A program made the translations under genes and the position numbers. Positions 32,987 through 43,218 of a stretch of 64,000 nucleotides of DNA are shown here, piece by piece. Source of the stretch: JAIBBD01 sp041390685. Lineage in GTDB: Bacteria > Chloroflexota > Dehalococcoidia > UBA2979. The stretch covers positions 2,170,001 to 2,234,000 of the forward strand of contig JAWKPL010000001.1 in the NCBI GenBank assembly GCA_041390685.1, written 5' to 3'. The number at the start of each line of letters is the position of its first letter. Within the stretch, counting starts at the first letter, position 1. The notes under the pieces were generated by a model, which was not told the origin of the DNA, did no database searches, and worked only from the letters and a program-made list of their open reading frames with translations.

Positions 32987-34057
32987 TCAGGGCTTTGCCC
33001 TCACGTACTGCACCGGCCACTCGATGTCCGCCCGCAGCTGGGTCGCGGCATGCAGGGCGACGTACGGGTCGCGCAGGGCCTCGCGACCGACGAACACGGC
33101 GTCGGCGTCGCCGGCCGCGACGACGGAGTCGGCGTGCGTGGGGTCGGTGATGAGGCCAACGGCCGCCGTCGCGATTCCGGCCTGTTCTCGGATCGTACGG
33201 GCGAAGGGCACCTGGTAGCCGGGATACGCGCGCAGCCGCTGGTGCGGCAGATTGCCGCCCGAGGACGCGTCGATGAGGTCGACGCCCACCGACTTGAGCC
33301 GACGTGTGAGCTCGACCGTCTGATCGAGATCCCATCCGCCCTCGACGTATTCGCTCGCGGATAGACGCACGAAGAGCGCGACGCCGGACGGGATGGCGGC
33401 GCGGACAGCAGCCGCGACTTCCACGGCGAGACGGGTGCGGCCATCGAAGGCGCCACCGTACTCGTCCCGACGGACGTTGGAGAACGGCGACAGAAACTGA
33501 GCCACGAGGTAGCCGTGCGCTTCATGGATCTCGATCGCGCGGAACCCCGCGGCCACGGCGCGCGCTGCCGCGGCGGCGAAGGCGTCGACGACGCCGCGGA
33601 CCTCATCCTTCGACAGTTCGCGCGGTGTCGGGTACCCCTCCGTGTAGGCGACCGGGCTCGGGCCCACCGGCTCCCATCCGTCCTGATCGGGACCTGCGGG
33701 GCCGACCCCTTCCCATGGACGCCTGGTGGAGGCCTTGCGGCCGGCATGCGCGAGCTGGATCGCGGGTACGGCCCCCTGCGCGCTGATGAATCGCGTGACC
33801 GGCTTCAACGCCTCGGCGTGCGCGTCCGACCAGATGCCGAGGTCATGAGGCGAGATGCGTCCTTCGGGCACGACCGCCGTCGCCTCGGCCATCACCAAAC
33901 CTGCGCCACCGACCGCCCGAGAGCCGAGGTGCACCAGGTGCCAGTCCGTGGCCAGTCCGTCCGTGTCACAGGAGTACTGGCACATGGGGGAGACCCACAT
34001 ACGGTTGCGGACTTCGATGTCACGCAGGGTGAGGGGGGTGAAGAGGGCAGCTGGCAT
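32987..34057 (-). CDS. Old-yellow-enzyme family NADH:flavin oxidoreductase (YqjM-like)
   Basis: 356 aa FMN-dependent TIM barrel. It opens with FTPLTLRDIEVRNRMWVSPMCQYS, where the Cys in the MCQYS block matches the redox-sensing Cys of YqjM-type enzymes. IQLAHAGRKAS holds the substrate-binding His, and EIHEAHGYLVAQFLSP and VFVGREALRDP bind FMN phosphate. It reduces C=C bonds of enones or related xenobiotics. GAGGAG precedes the ATG. Confidence 0.93.
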   Translation of the reverse strand: MPAALFTPLTLRDIEVRNRMWVSPMCQYSCDTDGLATDWHLVHLGSRAVGGAGLVMAEATAVVPEGRISPHDLGIWSDAHAEALKPVTRFISAQGAVPAIQLAHAGRKASTRRPWEGVGPAGPDQDGWEPVGPSPVAYTEGYPTPRELSKDEVRGVVDAFAAAAARAVAAGFRAIEIHEAHGYLVAQFLSPFSNVRRDEYGGAFDGRTRLAVEVAAAVRAAIPSGVALFVRLSASEYVEGGWDLDQTVELTRRLKSVGVDLIDASSGGNLPHQRLRAYPGYQVPFARTIREQAGIATAAVGLITDPTHADSVVAAGDADAVFVGREALRDPYVALHAATQLRADIEWPVQYVRAKP

Positions 34058-34180
34058 CGGTGCTCCTCGAAGTCGTGGGCGGTTGCTGGTTCGGCCTGAA
34101 GTATGGCACGAGGCGCGTTGGGGCTGCGGGCGCCGTCGCGGGACCGGACGGCGCTCGCGCCCTTGGATGACGACTGGCGG

Positions 34181-35410
34181 CTATCCCCGGGGCAGCCCGA
34201 GCCCACGCGTGGCGATCACGCCACGTTGGATCTCCGAGGAACCGCCCATGATCGACCGCGGGATCGTGTGTACGTACAACTGCGTGAACGAGGCGGCGAG
34301 CGGAGCGTACCGGTCATCGCGGTCCCAGATGTTCGCGTACGGGCCAAAGGCCTTCATCACCGAGCGCGGGACCGACTGCGCCAGGTCGGCGCCGAAGATC
34401 TTCGACACGGAGGCCTCGGTGTTCGGCACCATGCCCTGATGCTGCATCGAGATGATGCGGAACGAGAAGTTGAACAGCACTTCTGACTCGATGTAGCGCT
34501 GCGCCAGCTCGTGACGCGTCAGGTCGAGGCGGTCCTGGACAATGTCGCGGCCGGCGGGCGACTTCACGTAGTCGAGCACTTCGTTGAGCTCCTTGCGGGC
34601 CTCGACGGCGCCGGCGATGTTCGAGCGCTCGAAGTCGAGGAGGGTCATGGCGACGTACCAGCCCCGGTTCTCCTCACCGAGGATCTGATCCGCGGGGACG
34701 CGCACATCCTCGAAGAAGGTCTCATTGAGGTCGTGCTGCCAGCCGGCGGAGATCAGCGGGCGCACGGAGACGCCCGGAGTGTGGATGTCGAAGAGGAGCA
34801 TCGAGATGCCCCGGTGCTTGGGGGCGTCGGGATCCGTGCGCGCGAGCATGAAGATCCAGTCGGCGTCGTGGGCGCCGGAGGTCCAGATCTTCTGGCCGTT
34901 GACGACGTACTCGTCGCCGTCGCGGGCGGCCCGGGTCTGCAGTGAGCCGAGGTCAGAGCCTGCTCCAGGCTCGGAGAAGCCTTGCGCCCAGCCGACTTCG
35001 CCCGAGAGGATCTTTGGCAGGTATTCACGCTTCTGATCCTCGGAGCCGTGCACGAGCATCGCGGGACCGAGCATCTGCACGCCGCCGCCACCCACAGCCG
35101 GAGCACCAGCGGCGGCCATCTCCTGCTTGAAGATGAACTGCTCCATGGCGGTCATGCCCGCCCCGCCGTAGTCCTCTGGCCAGTGGGGGGCGACCCAGCG
35201 GCGCTCGGCGAGCGAGCGTGCCCAATCGTCGGCGGACTGGCGCCGGGTGGGGTCCTCGGACTTGCGGTCCCCGCCGAAGTTCTCGGAGAACGGTCCGACG
35301 TGGTGCCCCTGGGCGTAGTTCTTGCGGTAGTAGTCGGGCAGGTGCCCGTCGATAAAGGAGCGCACCTGCGCGCGGAACGCTGCCTGTTCGGGCGTGTCAG
35401 ACCAGTCCAT
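34181..35410 (-). CDS. Acyl-CoA dehydrogenase
   Basis: 409 aa from the ATG at 35410 (GGAGGAGGTG upstream). FAD-dependent alpha,beta-oxidation of acyl-CoA. Three-domain layout: helical N-terminus, beta domain with QGFSEPGAGSDLGSLQTRA and KIWTSGAHDADW, and helical C-terminal domain ending PRSIMGGSSEIQRGVIATRGLGLP. The GG(S/T)SEIQR end is typical. It is close to CoA-transferase genes, so it may act in a fatty- or aromatic-acid route. Confidence 0.94.
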   Translation of the reverse strand: MDWSDTPEQAAFRAQVRSFIDGHLPDYYRKNYAQGHHVGPFSENFGGDRKSEDPTRRQSADDWARSLAERRWVAPHWPEDYGGAGMTAMEQFIFKQEMAAAGAPAVGGGGVQMLGPAMLVHGSEDQKREYLPKILSGEVGWAQGFSEPGAGSDLGSLQTRAARDGDEYVVNGQKIWTSGAHDADWIFMLARTDPDAPKHRGISMLLFDIHTPGVSVRPLISAGWQHDLNETFFEDVRVPADQILGEENRGWYVAMTLLDFERSNIAGAVEARKELNEVLDYVKSPAGRDIVQDRLDLTRHELAQRYIESEVLFNFSFRIISMQHQGMVPNTEASVSKIFGADLAQSVPRSVMKAFGPYANIWDRDDRYAPLAASFTQLYVHTIPRSIMGGSSEIQRGVIATRGLGLPRG

Positions 35411-35574
35411 GGAGCACCTCCTCCGGCGCGGGGACGCGACCTCATCGGCGCTACGATAACGGATATGGTGAGATGCGGGGAGGGGGAGGTGGCAGGCACC
35501 GGACGCGGCGAACCCCTCGATAGCCGGACGACCGGGAGGGACACGCGCCGCAGCCGCTCCCGGTCGTCGCGCTC

Positions 35575-37350
35575 CTACTTGTCGAGCCAGGCACTCTCCA
35601 CCATCGTGCCGTCGTCGTATGACGTTGCGGTGCCGCGGCCCCCGGTGCGTATGCCGCGCACGGACGCCTGGTAGGCGTTGTACGCGAAGCCCTGCGGGAA
35701 CGTGATGCGGTACATCTTCTTCATCTCGTGGTCCCAGATCTTGCGGTGGATGGCGCGGCGGGCGGCGGGGTCGAGTTCGAGCTGCTGTTCTTCGGCCCAC
35801 TGATCGATCTGGGGGTCGTTGATGCGATTCCGGTTGCCCGGCGACTTGGAGTAGATCTGGTTGTAGAAGTAGTTGTCAGCGTCGTAGCCGGCGGCCTGCC
35901 ACCCGCTGGTGGTGGCCTCCGCGAGTTTGCCGGTCGTCCACTGCGAGTTGAACTCCGTGTAATCGACGCTGCGGTTGTTCAGTGTGACGCCGACCGCGCG
36001 GAGCTGGTCGATGTAGGCCTCGGAGCCGCGGGTATTGGCGAGGCCGTACTGGTAGTAGGTCGAGTTGATGGTGAGCCCGTCGGCGCCGGCGGCGGAGAGG
36101 AGTTGCTTCGCCTTCGTGGGGTCGTGTGTCCACCATTCGCCGAGCTGTCCGGAAGCGGTCGTCGGCTCCTCGTCGAATACGAAGTCCCAGGGGATGACAG
36201 GAAGGGAGCGCCCGACGCCCTCGCCAAGCAGCGTGACCATCAACTCGCGGTCCATGGCGAGCGAGAGGGCCTGGCGCACTCGATCGTCCTGGAACTTCGG
36301 CATGGAGAGGTTGAGGGCAAAGGTGAAGGTGTTCGAGGTCAGCGGGGAGATCTGCACCTGAATGTCAGGGTTCGTGCCGAGGAGGTTCTTCACCTCCTGC
36401 GGCGTCTGGATGAAGGAGTAGGCGTAGTCGACCTGTCCGGCCCTGAAGGCGGCGAGGCGCGCCGCCGGCTCGATGATGATTCTGATTTCGAAGCCGTCGA
36501 GGAGCACGTCGGCTGCCCAGTAGTCGGGGTTGCGGTCGAAGAGCGCACGTCCGCCCGCCTGGGCGTCCTTGAGGAGCATTGGCCCGGTGCCAATCGCCTT
36601 CGTGCCGATGCTGCCGTCGTCCATGAGTTCGCGAGGGACGACGACGAGGTAGCGCCCGGCGAGCGGCAGGAGGAAGTCGGCGACGGGGCGCTTCATAGTG
36701 ATCTTGAGCGTGGTGTCGTCGACGGCCTGGATCTGGTCGGCGTTCAGGAAGTTGGAGACGGATGGGCCGCCGGAGCGATACGCCTCGTAGGCATAGGCGA
36801 CATCGGCAGCGACGAACGGACGGCCGTTCAGCGGCGCGACGTTCTGCCATTTCACGCCGGGGGTCATCTTGAAGGTGAAGGTCATGCCGTCGGGCGACCG
36901 CTCCCAGGAGGTCGCGAGCTCCGACGTGAGCTCTAGCTTGAAGGGGTTCATGCGAGGCCCGTTCACGAAGCCCAGCAGACGGTTGTAGACGGGGTTGGTG
37001 ATCTGGAGCGTCCCGCCCGCGATGGCCTTCGTGGGGTCGAATGTCGAGATGTCGTAACCGGAGGCGTATCGCAGCACGCCGCCGCGCTTTGGGGTGCCGG
37101 ACGGGTCCGGCCACTGGTACGGGTAGGGGAGATCCGCGGCCCAGATCCAGCCTTCGGGGAGGGTGTCGGGGCGCCCGCTCGTGGTTGTCAGCGGGCCATC
37201 CGTCGATGGCGTCGCCTCGACATCGGTGTCGTCGTCGGAGCCGCAACCGAGCAGGGCGGCTGCGGCGAGGCCGGACACGGTGAGGAGACTGCCCTTCAGG
37301 AGGTGTCGTCGGTCGACGGTCGTTGCAGAGGTGGAAGCGGTGGCGGTCAT
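35575..37350 (-). CDS. ABC-transporter family-5 substrate-binding lipoprotein (orphan)
   Basis: 591 aa. The N-terminus has a Tat-like DRRHLLKGSL motif and a lipobox ending LLGC, so it is exported folded and lipid-anchored. The SBP_bac_5 signature is seen in RRGGVLRYASGYDISTFDP-like opening, the GGTLQITNPVYNRLLGF segment and the following peptide-binding lobes. No permease or ATPase gene is next to it. A second homologue is at 53-55 kb. The ligand (peptide, sugar or other) is unknown. Confidence 0.9.
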   Translation of the reverse strand: MTATASTSATTVDRRHLLKGSLLTVSGLAAAALLGCGSDDDTDVEATPSTDGPLTTTSGRPDTLPEGWIWAADLPYPYQWPDPSGTPKRGGVLRYASGYDISTFDPTKAIAGGTLQITNPVYNRLLGFVNGPRMNPFKLELTSELATSWERSPDGMTFTFKMTPGVKWQNVAPLNGRPFVAADVAYAYEAYRSGGPSVSNFLNADQIQAVDDTTLKITMKRPVADFLLPLAGRYLVVVPRELMDDGSIGTKAIGTGPMLLKDAQAGGRALFDRNPDYWAADVLLDGFEIRIIIEPAARLAAFRAGQVDYAYSFIQTPQEVKNLLGTNPDIQVQISPLTSNTFTFALNLSMPKFQDDRVRQALSLAMDRELMVTLLGEGVGRSLPVIPWDFVFDEEPTTASGQLGEWWTHDPTKAKQLLSAAGADGLTINSTYYQYGLANTRGSEAYIDQLRAVGVTLNNRSVDYTEFNSQWTTGKLAEATTSGWQAAGYDADNYFYNQIYSKSPGNRNRINDPQIDQWAEEQQLELDPAARRAIHRKIWDHEMKKMYRITFPQGFAYNAYQASVRGIRTGGRGTATSYDDGTMVESAWLDK

Positions 37351-37586
37351 GGCGATCCCTCTGGACTACGTGCGTAATGCAATGGGCCGAGCGTCGCACA
37401 ATTACAGACGCAATTCAAGGTGTGACTGACGGCGATGGGGTGGCCCAGGGCAGCCGCGGAACCGCGCTGGCGGTCCGGGCGGAGCACGTCTTGCCGTGGG
37501 TTCGACCTCGATCACGTGGCGCGATTACCGACGTGGTATGAATACCCGCGGCAAGTGTTGGAGTACGACCGATCCGGAGGTGACGG

Positions 37587-40088
37587 ATGCCAGATGCCGG
37601 CCCGCTCGAAGGGATTCGGATCGTCGAGATCGCCGGTGGAGTCGCCGGTCCGCACGCCGGGAAGCTGCTGGCGGACTACGGGGCGGACGTGGTCAAGGTT
37701 GAGCCGCCGGGCGGCGACCGCTCCCGGCGGGCGGGGCCGTTCAAGGGAGGCGCCGCGCACCGCGAGGGAAGCGCGATGTTCCTCGCCCTGAACACGAATA
37801 AGCGGAGCGTGGTCGCAGACCTCGAAACGGACGAGGGGAAGGCGCTGCTCCGTGGGCTGCTCGAGCGGGCGGACGTGCTCATCGAGGACTGTGTGCCCGG
37901 GAAACTGGCGTCGATGGGGCTGGAGGCGGCGTTGCTGCGCCTCGAACACCCGCGACTCGTCATCTGCTCGATCACCCCGTACGGCCAGGACGGGCCCTAC
38001 GCGGGCCTGCCCGAGAGCGACCTCGTGCTGCAGGGGATGGGCGGCGAGATGTACAGCACCGGGCATGCGACCCGCGAGCCTTTGCGCCTCGGTGGCGAGT
38101 ACGCGCTATGGCACGCCGGACTGGCGGCCGCGTACGCGGTGATGCTGGCTGTCCTGCGGGCGGAGGCGACCGGGCACGGTGAGCACATCGACTGCTCGAT
38201 CTACGAGACGCAGGCAGGCGGCAAAGACCGACGCCAGGTGTACCTGATGGGGTACGCGTACGGAGGTGAGATCGCGCGGCGGCAGGCGCCGGGCTACATG
38301 GTCGGGTCCGGCGTGCGGCCCTGCACGGACGGCTTCGTGAACCTCTCGCCGATCGGGCGACTGCCGGCGCTGCTCAGGATGATCGGGCGGGAGGACCTCG
38401 CGGCGCGGCCGGAGGCGAGCGGCGATGGCAGCAGCATGCCGGCGGCCCTCCTCGACGAGATCGAGGCGGCGTGCGTGGCGTGGACGACGCAGTACTCGAT
38501 GCGCGAGGCGGTAGATATTGCCCAGCGGCACCGCGTCCTCGGCGGGGCGGTGTACACCATCGGCGATGTGCTCGCCGACCCGACGTTTCGCGAGCGTGGG
38601 GCGTTCGAGCGGATCGAGCATCCTGCGGCGGGCGCGATGGACTACCCAGCGCGGCCGTTCATCATGTCGGCATCACCGCGACCGGCGGCGCGGCGCGCGC
38701 CGCTCCTCGACGAGCACCGCGACGAGGTGATGGCGGAACTGGACGCGCTCGCGTCGGGCACGGGCGCGCAGGCCGGCGTCTCTTCGTCCTCGGCATCCCG
38801 GTCAGGTGCGCCGGCCGATCGGCATCGCCTCCCGCTCGAAGGCGTGCGGGTGATCGACCTCGCGGTGGTGTGGGCGGGGCCGTTCTGCGGGCAGCTGCTG
38901 GCGGAGTGGGGCGCGGAGGTGATCAAGCTGGAACCGATCACCTCGATCCAACCGATGACGCGCCCGCTGGCGCCGCGGCCGGGGGCCGTCCCGATCGAGG
39001 GCGTTGAGGTCTGGAACACCGGGCACTCGTTCAACTCGTCATCGCACAACAAGCGGTCGTTTACAGCTGACCTGCGGACGCCGGAGGGTCGCGAGGCGTT
39101 CCGGCGGCTCGTAGCGGTGTCCGACGTGATCGTTGAGAACAACGTCCCCGAGACCATCGACCGGCTGGGAGTCTCGTACGAGGAGTTGCGGGCTATCAAC
39201 CCCGGGATCGTCTTCACGCGAATGCCGGGGTTCGGGCTGAGCGGGCAGTATCGCGACTACCGCGCCTGGGGGAACCACCTGGCGGCGATGGTGGGGCACC
39301 TCGTGACGCGCGCGTACCCGGACGCGACACCCGACCTCGCAGGCGAGGACTACGCGAGCGACTCGATTGGCGGGCTGATGGCGGCGTTCGCGACCGCCGT
39401 GGCACTGCGGCATCGCGCGCGGACGGGCGCAGGGCAGCTCATCGAGGTGCCCCAGGTCGAGGCGATGATGGGGCTGATGGCGGCGGACTACCTCGACTTT
39501 CAGCTGAACGGCGAGGTCGCGACCGGGCGGGGTAATGACCATCGCTCGCACGCGCCGCATAACGTCTACCGCTGCCTGGGTGACGACCGCTGGATTGCGA
39601 TCGACGTGGGGACGGACGCGGAATGGCGAGCGCTGTGCCGCGTGCTCCGCCTCGATCGTGCCGCGGACGACGCGCGCTTCGCGACTCAGGACTCGCGCTG
39701 GCAGCACCGAGGCGAACTCGACGCGATCGTGTCGCGGGGGTGCGCCTCGTGGGACCGGTGGCAGCTCTTCGAGGCGCTCGTCGGGGCCGGGGTGCCGGCG
39801 GGGCCAGTGCAGGATGTCGCGGACGCGTTTCACTGCAGGCATCTGCGGGAGCGGGAGTGGTTCCGGCGTTTGACGCGCTCAGACATCGGCGGGTTCGACC
39901 ATCCAGGGTCGCTGTTCCGCTGGAGGGAGACGCCGAACCCGTTCTGGCGGGCGCCGTGCCGCCTCGGGGAGGACAACGAGTACGTGTATCGGGAGCTGCT
40001 GGGCTACTCGGCGGAGGAGTACCGGGAGCTGGTGGCGAAGGGAGTGGTGGGGACGGCGTTCACGCCTGCGGCGCTGGGGCTCGGATGA
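37587..40088 (+). CDS. Fused tandem CaiB/BaiF-type (family III) CoA-transferase
   Basis: 833 aa, about twice the usual length. Domain 1 (about 7-385) opens with LEGIRIVEIAGGVAGPHAGK and domain 2 (about 417-830) with LEGVRVIDLAVVWAGPFCGQ, joined by a Ser/Ala-rich linker (388-412). In domain 2 the helix DSIGGLMAAFATAVAL carries Asp592, aligned with the catalytic Asp of the family. At the same place domain 1 has EYALWHAGLAAAYAVML, with Glu171 rather than Asp. Dimers of this family interlock as rings; a fusion may fix one active and one degenerate subunit. GGAGGTG precedes the ATG. It is divergent from the binding-protein gene. Confidence 0.88.
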   Translation: MPDAGPLEGIRIVEIAGGVAGPHAGKLLADYGADVVKVEPPGGDRSRRAGPFKGGAAHREGSAMFLALNTNKRSVVADLETDEGKALLRGLLERADVLIEDCVPGKLASMGLEAALLRLEHPRLVICSITPYGQDGPYAGLPESDLVLQGMGGEMYSTGHATREPLRLGGEYALWHAGLAAAYAVMLAVLRAEATGHGEHIDCSIYETQAGGKDRRQVYLMGYAYGGEIARRQAPGYMVGSGVRPCTDGFVNLSPIGRLPALLRMIGREDLAARPEASGDGSSMPAALLDEIEAACVAWTTQYSMREAVDIAQRHRVLGGAVYTIGDVLADPTFRERGAFERIEHPAAGAMDYPARPFIMSASPRPAARRAPLLDEHRDEVMAELDALASGTGAQAGVSSSSASRSGAPADRHRLPLEGVRVIDLAVVWAGPFCGQLLAEWGAEVIKLEPITSIQPMTRPLAPRPGAVPIEGVEVWNTGHSFNSSSHNKRSFTADLRTPEGREAFRRLVAVSDVIVENNVPETIDRLGVSYEELRAINPGIVFTRMPGFGLSGQYRDYRAWGNHLAAMVGHLVTRAYPDATPDLAGEDYASDSIGGLMAAFATAVALRHRARTGAGQLIEVPQVEAMMGLMAADYLDFQLNGEVATGRGNDHRSHAPHNVYRCLGDDRWIAIDVGTDAEWRALCRVLRLDRAADDARFATQDSRWQHRGELDAIVSRGCASWDRWQLFEALVGAGVPAGPVQDVADAFHCRHLREREWFRRLTRSDIGGFDHPGSLFRWRETPNPFWRAPCRLGEDNEYVYRELLGYSAEEYRELVAKGVVGTAFTPAALGLG

Positions 40089-40210
40089 CGTGCTTCTCGG
40101 CACGGGGGCGGCCACGTGAGTCGAACCTGTGATTGAGCTGAGCAGACTGGATGCGTCGACTGGCCGGCCCGACTCTCCTCGTCGGGCAGGTGACGTCGTA
40201 CGCTCTGCGG

Positions 40211-41059
40211 GTGCGGATCGCGACCTGGAACGTGAACTCGGTCAGGCAACGTCTGCCTCGGCTGTTGCCGTGGCTGGACGAGAGGCAGCCGGACGTCGTC
40301 TGCCTGCAAGAGACCAAGGTGACCGACGACGCTTTCGTCGAGCTCCTGGGAGGGGAACTGGACGCACGGGGCTACGAGGTCGCGACGTTCGGCGAGCCAT
40401 CCTGGAACGGTGTCGCGCTGCTCTCGCGGGTCGGGCTCGACCATGCAACAGCGGGCCTGCGGGACGCGCCGGGGTTTCCTCACCAGGAGGCACGAGCGGT
40501 AGCCGGGATCTGCGGCGGGCTGCGCGTGTTCTCTCTGTACGTCCCGAACGGGCGCGTGGTGGATTCAGACCATTACGCGTACAAGCTGGCGTGGCTCCGG
40601 TGCCTGCGCGATGAGGTCGCGAAGATGTCGGAGCCGGTGGTGCTTTGCGGGGACATGAACATTGCTCCTAGCGACGAGGACGTCTTCGACCCGCTCGCGT
40701 TCGCGGGCCAGACGCACGTGACTGAGCGGGAACGCGCGGCGTTCAGCGAGTTGCTGAACACGGGCCTCCACGACGTTGTGAGAGAACGCTGGCCGGGGGA
40801 GCGCATGTTCTCGTACTGGGACTACCGCGCTGGCATGTTCCACCGGGATCTCGGGATGAGGATTGACCTGGTCCTTGCGAGCGAGTCGGTCGCTACCCGC
40901 GTACGGGCGGCCTGGATCGACCGTGCCGCCAGGAAGGGCAAGGGACCGAGCGACCATGCGCCGGTGATCGTGGACCTGGATGAAGCACCGGATGGCGACA
41001 TCGGGCCTGTTGTGCCGCCTCCGTCCGCGCGCACCCGACGTCCGTCGCTTCTGCGATGA
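40211..41059 (+). CDS. xthA: Exodeoxyribonuclease III (AP endonuclease)
   Basis: 282 aa from the GTG at 40211, where the family opens (MRIATWNVNSVRQRL); an ATG at 40151 would add 20 non-matching residues. Cuts abasic DNA. The EEP fold is clear: CLQETKV (Glu), LYVPNGR, CGDMNIAP (Asp, Asn), MRIDLVLAS and SDHAPVIVDLD (Asp-His). The length is normal with a basic 20-aa tail. Confidence 0.93.
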   Translation: MRIATWNVNSVRQRLPRLLPWLDERQPDVVCLQETKVTDDAFVELLGGELDARGYEVATFGEPSWNGVALLSRVGLDHATAGLRDAPGFPHQEARAVAGICGGLRVFSLYVPNGRVVDSDHYAYKLAWLRCLRDEVAKMSEPVVLCGDMNIAPSDEDVFDPLAFAGQTHVTERERAAFSELLNTGLHDVVRERWPGERMFSYWDYRAGMFHRDLGMRIDLVLASESVATRVRAAWIDRAARKGKGPSDHAPVIVDLDEAPDGDIGPVVPPPSARTRRPSLLR

Positions 41060-41353
41060 GATGAGTTCACAGTCCCCGGGTCACCGGACGTGCCGGAGAG
41101 GGCGGCCGGTGCGGAACCGAGGGTGACCCGGCCCTCGGATGAGCCGTACCTCATCAACAGAGGCATGGGGAGGGCGCGTGGGCCGGATCCGGAGGCATGC
41201 CGCTGGGGGTGCGTGCCGCGCGAAGCAGCCGACCGCCCCGGGCGTCGCGGAGACTCGAATCCCCCAGGGTCGCGAGGCACATCGGCCCTGTCGGTTGGAA
41301 GCGCGACGCGGCGGGGCACAAGCGAGTCGCGGAGGCGGTCAGATTGGGTTTGC
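41060..41353. other. 294-bp region between xthA and the tRNA cluster
   Basis: No gene, hairpin or repeat that I can support. It is probably the downstream region of both xthA and the minus-strand tRNA operon. Confidence 0.4.
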
Positions 41354-41427
<74 letters not shown>

Positions 41428-41429
41428 CC

Positions 41430-41504
41430 TGGAGCGGAAGACGAGGGTCGAACTCGCGACCTCCTCCTTGGCAAGGAGGCGCTCTACCACTGAGCTACTT
41501 CCGC
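41430..41504 (-). tRNA. tRNA-Gly (anticodon GCC)
   Basis: Acceptor GCGGAAG/CTTCCGC, anticodon loop TTGCCAA (GCC), encoded CCA. Only 2 nt separate it from tRNA-Cys. Confidence 0.96.
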
Positions 41505-41532
41505 TGACCTGTTGCCGGCGAACCGGCGATGT

Positions 41533-41619
41533 TGGTGCCGAGGATGAGACTTGAACTCATACGCCCTTGCGAGCACCGCCCCCTCAAGACGGCGTGTCTG
41601 CCTATTCCACCACCTCGGC
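41533..41619 (-). tRNA. tRNA-Leu (anticodon GAG)
   Basis: Class II tRNA with a long variable arm. Acceptor GCCGAGG/CCTCGGC, anticodon loop TTGAGGG (GAG), T-arm with TTCAAGT, encoded CCA. Confidence 0.95.
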
Positions 41620-41630
41620 GCCGAGACTGC

Positions 41631-41706
<76 letters not shown>

Positions 41707-41776
41707 GCGCGACTTCCGATTGTAGCAACGGTACGCGTGAGGGTGAAGGCGGGGGCTGTGAGCGCCTCCGAGCGGG

Positions 41777-42661
41777 TCAGTGATCCTCCCGTTGCTGGCG
41801 GAGGAAGCGCTCGAGGTCTCCGAGCAATTCGTCACTGGTGGGCAGTTCGCCTTCGTCCTCGATGGCCTGGCCCGCGCTGGCGTCGAACTGCTCCTCAAGC
41901 GTCTGGATGTAGGTCGAGGCCTCGTCGGACTGCTCCATGGCCTCCTGTACCTGGCGAGCGAACTCCTCGCTGCGTTCTTCGAGGCCGGCGAGCGGGGTGG
42001 AGGTGCCATAGCCGCGGTCGAGCATCCTGACGAGCGAGATGCCCGCATTCGGGTTGGGGCCTGTGTTCAGGTAGTGCGGGGCGATGGCCCATAGGCTGGC
42101 GTTCCGCCAGCCGCGGGCGCGGAACGCGAGGTTGAGGACGCTGATGAGGCCCGTTGGGCCCTCGTAGCGGCTGGCCGGGATCTTGAGGCCGAACTGCGTC
42201 TCGAAGTCGCTGTCCGAAGCGGACAGCGTGACGGGCAGCGGGCGGGTGTGCGGCACGGCCCCCGGCTGTACGCCGAGCGTGATGCTGGTGGTGACGCCGA
42301 GAGCATCCATGAGGCTGGTGACGACCTCGGAGAAGGTGCGCCAGCGGAGGTGGGGCTCGATGCCTGTGAGCAGCAGGAAGTCACGGTTCGCCCCTTCGGG
42401 GCTCGCCTTATAGAAGCGGTTGCGGGGCCAGTCGATGGTGCGGTCATCGCCGACGAGGCGCGTACGCGGGCGCTGCACGGTGAAGTCGTAGAATGGCTCG
42501 GGGTCGACGTCGGCGATGGGGGTCGCCTGCCACTGCTGTACCAGGTATTCCAGCGCGTCGACGGCGGCGCCGCTGGTGTCGGTCCAGCCGGTGATGCCGG
42601 CGAGCAGGACCGGGTCGCGCAACGGTGGGACTTCGCCGAGCAGTCGCAGATGTTCGTGCAT
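41777..42661 (-). CDS. PAC2-family protein (proteasome-assembly-chaperone-like)
   Basis: 294 aa. The PAC2 fold is recognised by the opening PVLLAGITGWTDTSGAAVDAL, FLLLTGIEPHLRWRTF, the GALPHTRPLPVT-like strand and a helical C-terminal part with acidic tail. In Actinobacteria and some Chloroflexota such proteins occur with no known partner; a link to proteasome assembly is by homology only. GAGGAGG lies upstream of the ATG. Confidence 0.86.
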   Translation of the reverse strand: MHEHLRLLGEVPPLRDPVLLAGITGWTDTSGAAVDALEYLVQQWQATPIADVDPEPFYDFTVQRPRTRLVGDDRTIDWPRNRFYKASPEGANRDFLLLTGIEPHLRWRTFSEVVTSLMDALGVTTSITLGVQPGAVPHTRPLPVTLSASDSDFETQFGLKIPASRYEGPTGLISVLNLAFRARGWRNASLWAIAPHYLNTGPNPNAGISLVRMLDRGYGTSTPLAGLEERSEEFARQVQEAMEQSDEASTYIQTLEEQFDASAGQAIEDEGELPTSDELLGDLERFLRQQREDH

Positions 42662-42792
42662 CGAGGCCTCCTCAGCGTGCGAGCGGGAGCAGCGCGAGCG
42701 CGCCGAAGTACGGGGTCGCCCCCTGCGGCACGCGCGGGGCCGACACGAGGCGCTGCGCGGAGCGCCGAGGATTCAACGAGGCGAGGTGCTGC

Positions 42793-43128
42793 TCAGTGCC
42801 CTCCGCAGCCGCAGCCCCCACCGGCCTGCGCGTTTGGCGCCTCGATGGTGAAGCCCGACCGCATGACGTCATCGACCCAGTCGATGGACGCGCCCTGGAG
42901 GCTGTCGGCGGAGACCTCGTCGACGATGAACTTGATGCCGGAGAGGGTGAGGACGCTGTCGCCGGCCTCGGCGGCATCGATGGCCATGCCGAAGGAGGGG
43001 CCGCTGCAGGCGCAACCGCCGCCGCGCGTGAAGAGGCGGAGGCCCTGCTCGGCGGTGATGCCTTGCTCGGCGGTGATGGCGAGCAGACGCTCGGCGGCGC
43101 TGTCGGTGACGGTCATGGTGAGGGTCAT
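42793..43128 (-). CDS. HesB/IscA-family iron-sulphur cluster protein
   Basis: 111 aa. The A-type carrier fold is seen in VTDSAAERLLAITAEQG, the first Cys site GGGCACSG (C39, C41) and the C-terminal GGGCGCGGH (C106, C108). Carries or delivers Fe-S clusters. The alanine/Gly-rich ends fit the family. GGAG precedes the ATG. It converges with no Fe-S operon genes nearby. Confidence 0.92.
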   Translation of the reverse strand: MTLTMTVTDSAAERLLAITAEQGITAEQGLRLFTRGGGCACSGPSFGMAIDAAEAGDSVLTLSGIKFIVDEVSADSLQGASIDWVDDVMRSGFTIEAPNAQAGGGCGCGGH

Positions 43129-43218
43129 GGCTCACTCCTGCCTGTGTGCACGTTCAGTCACCCTAGCATGCGCTTTTCGAGCGAGTCATCGCAACCACGA
43201 TCGACAGAGTTCCGCGGT

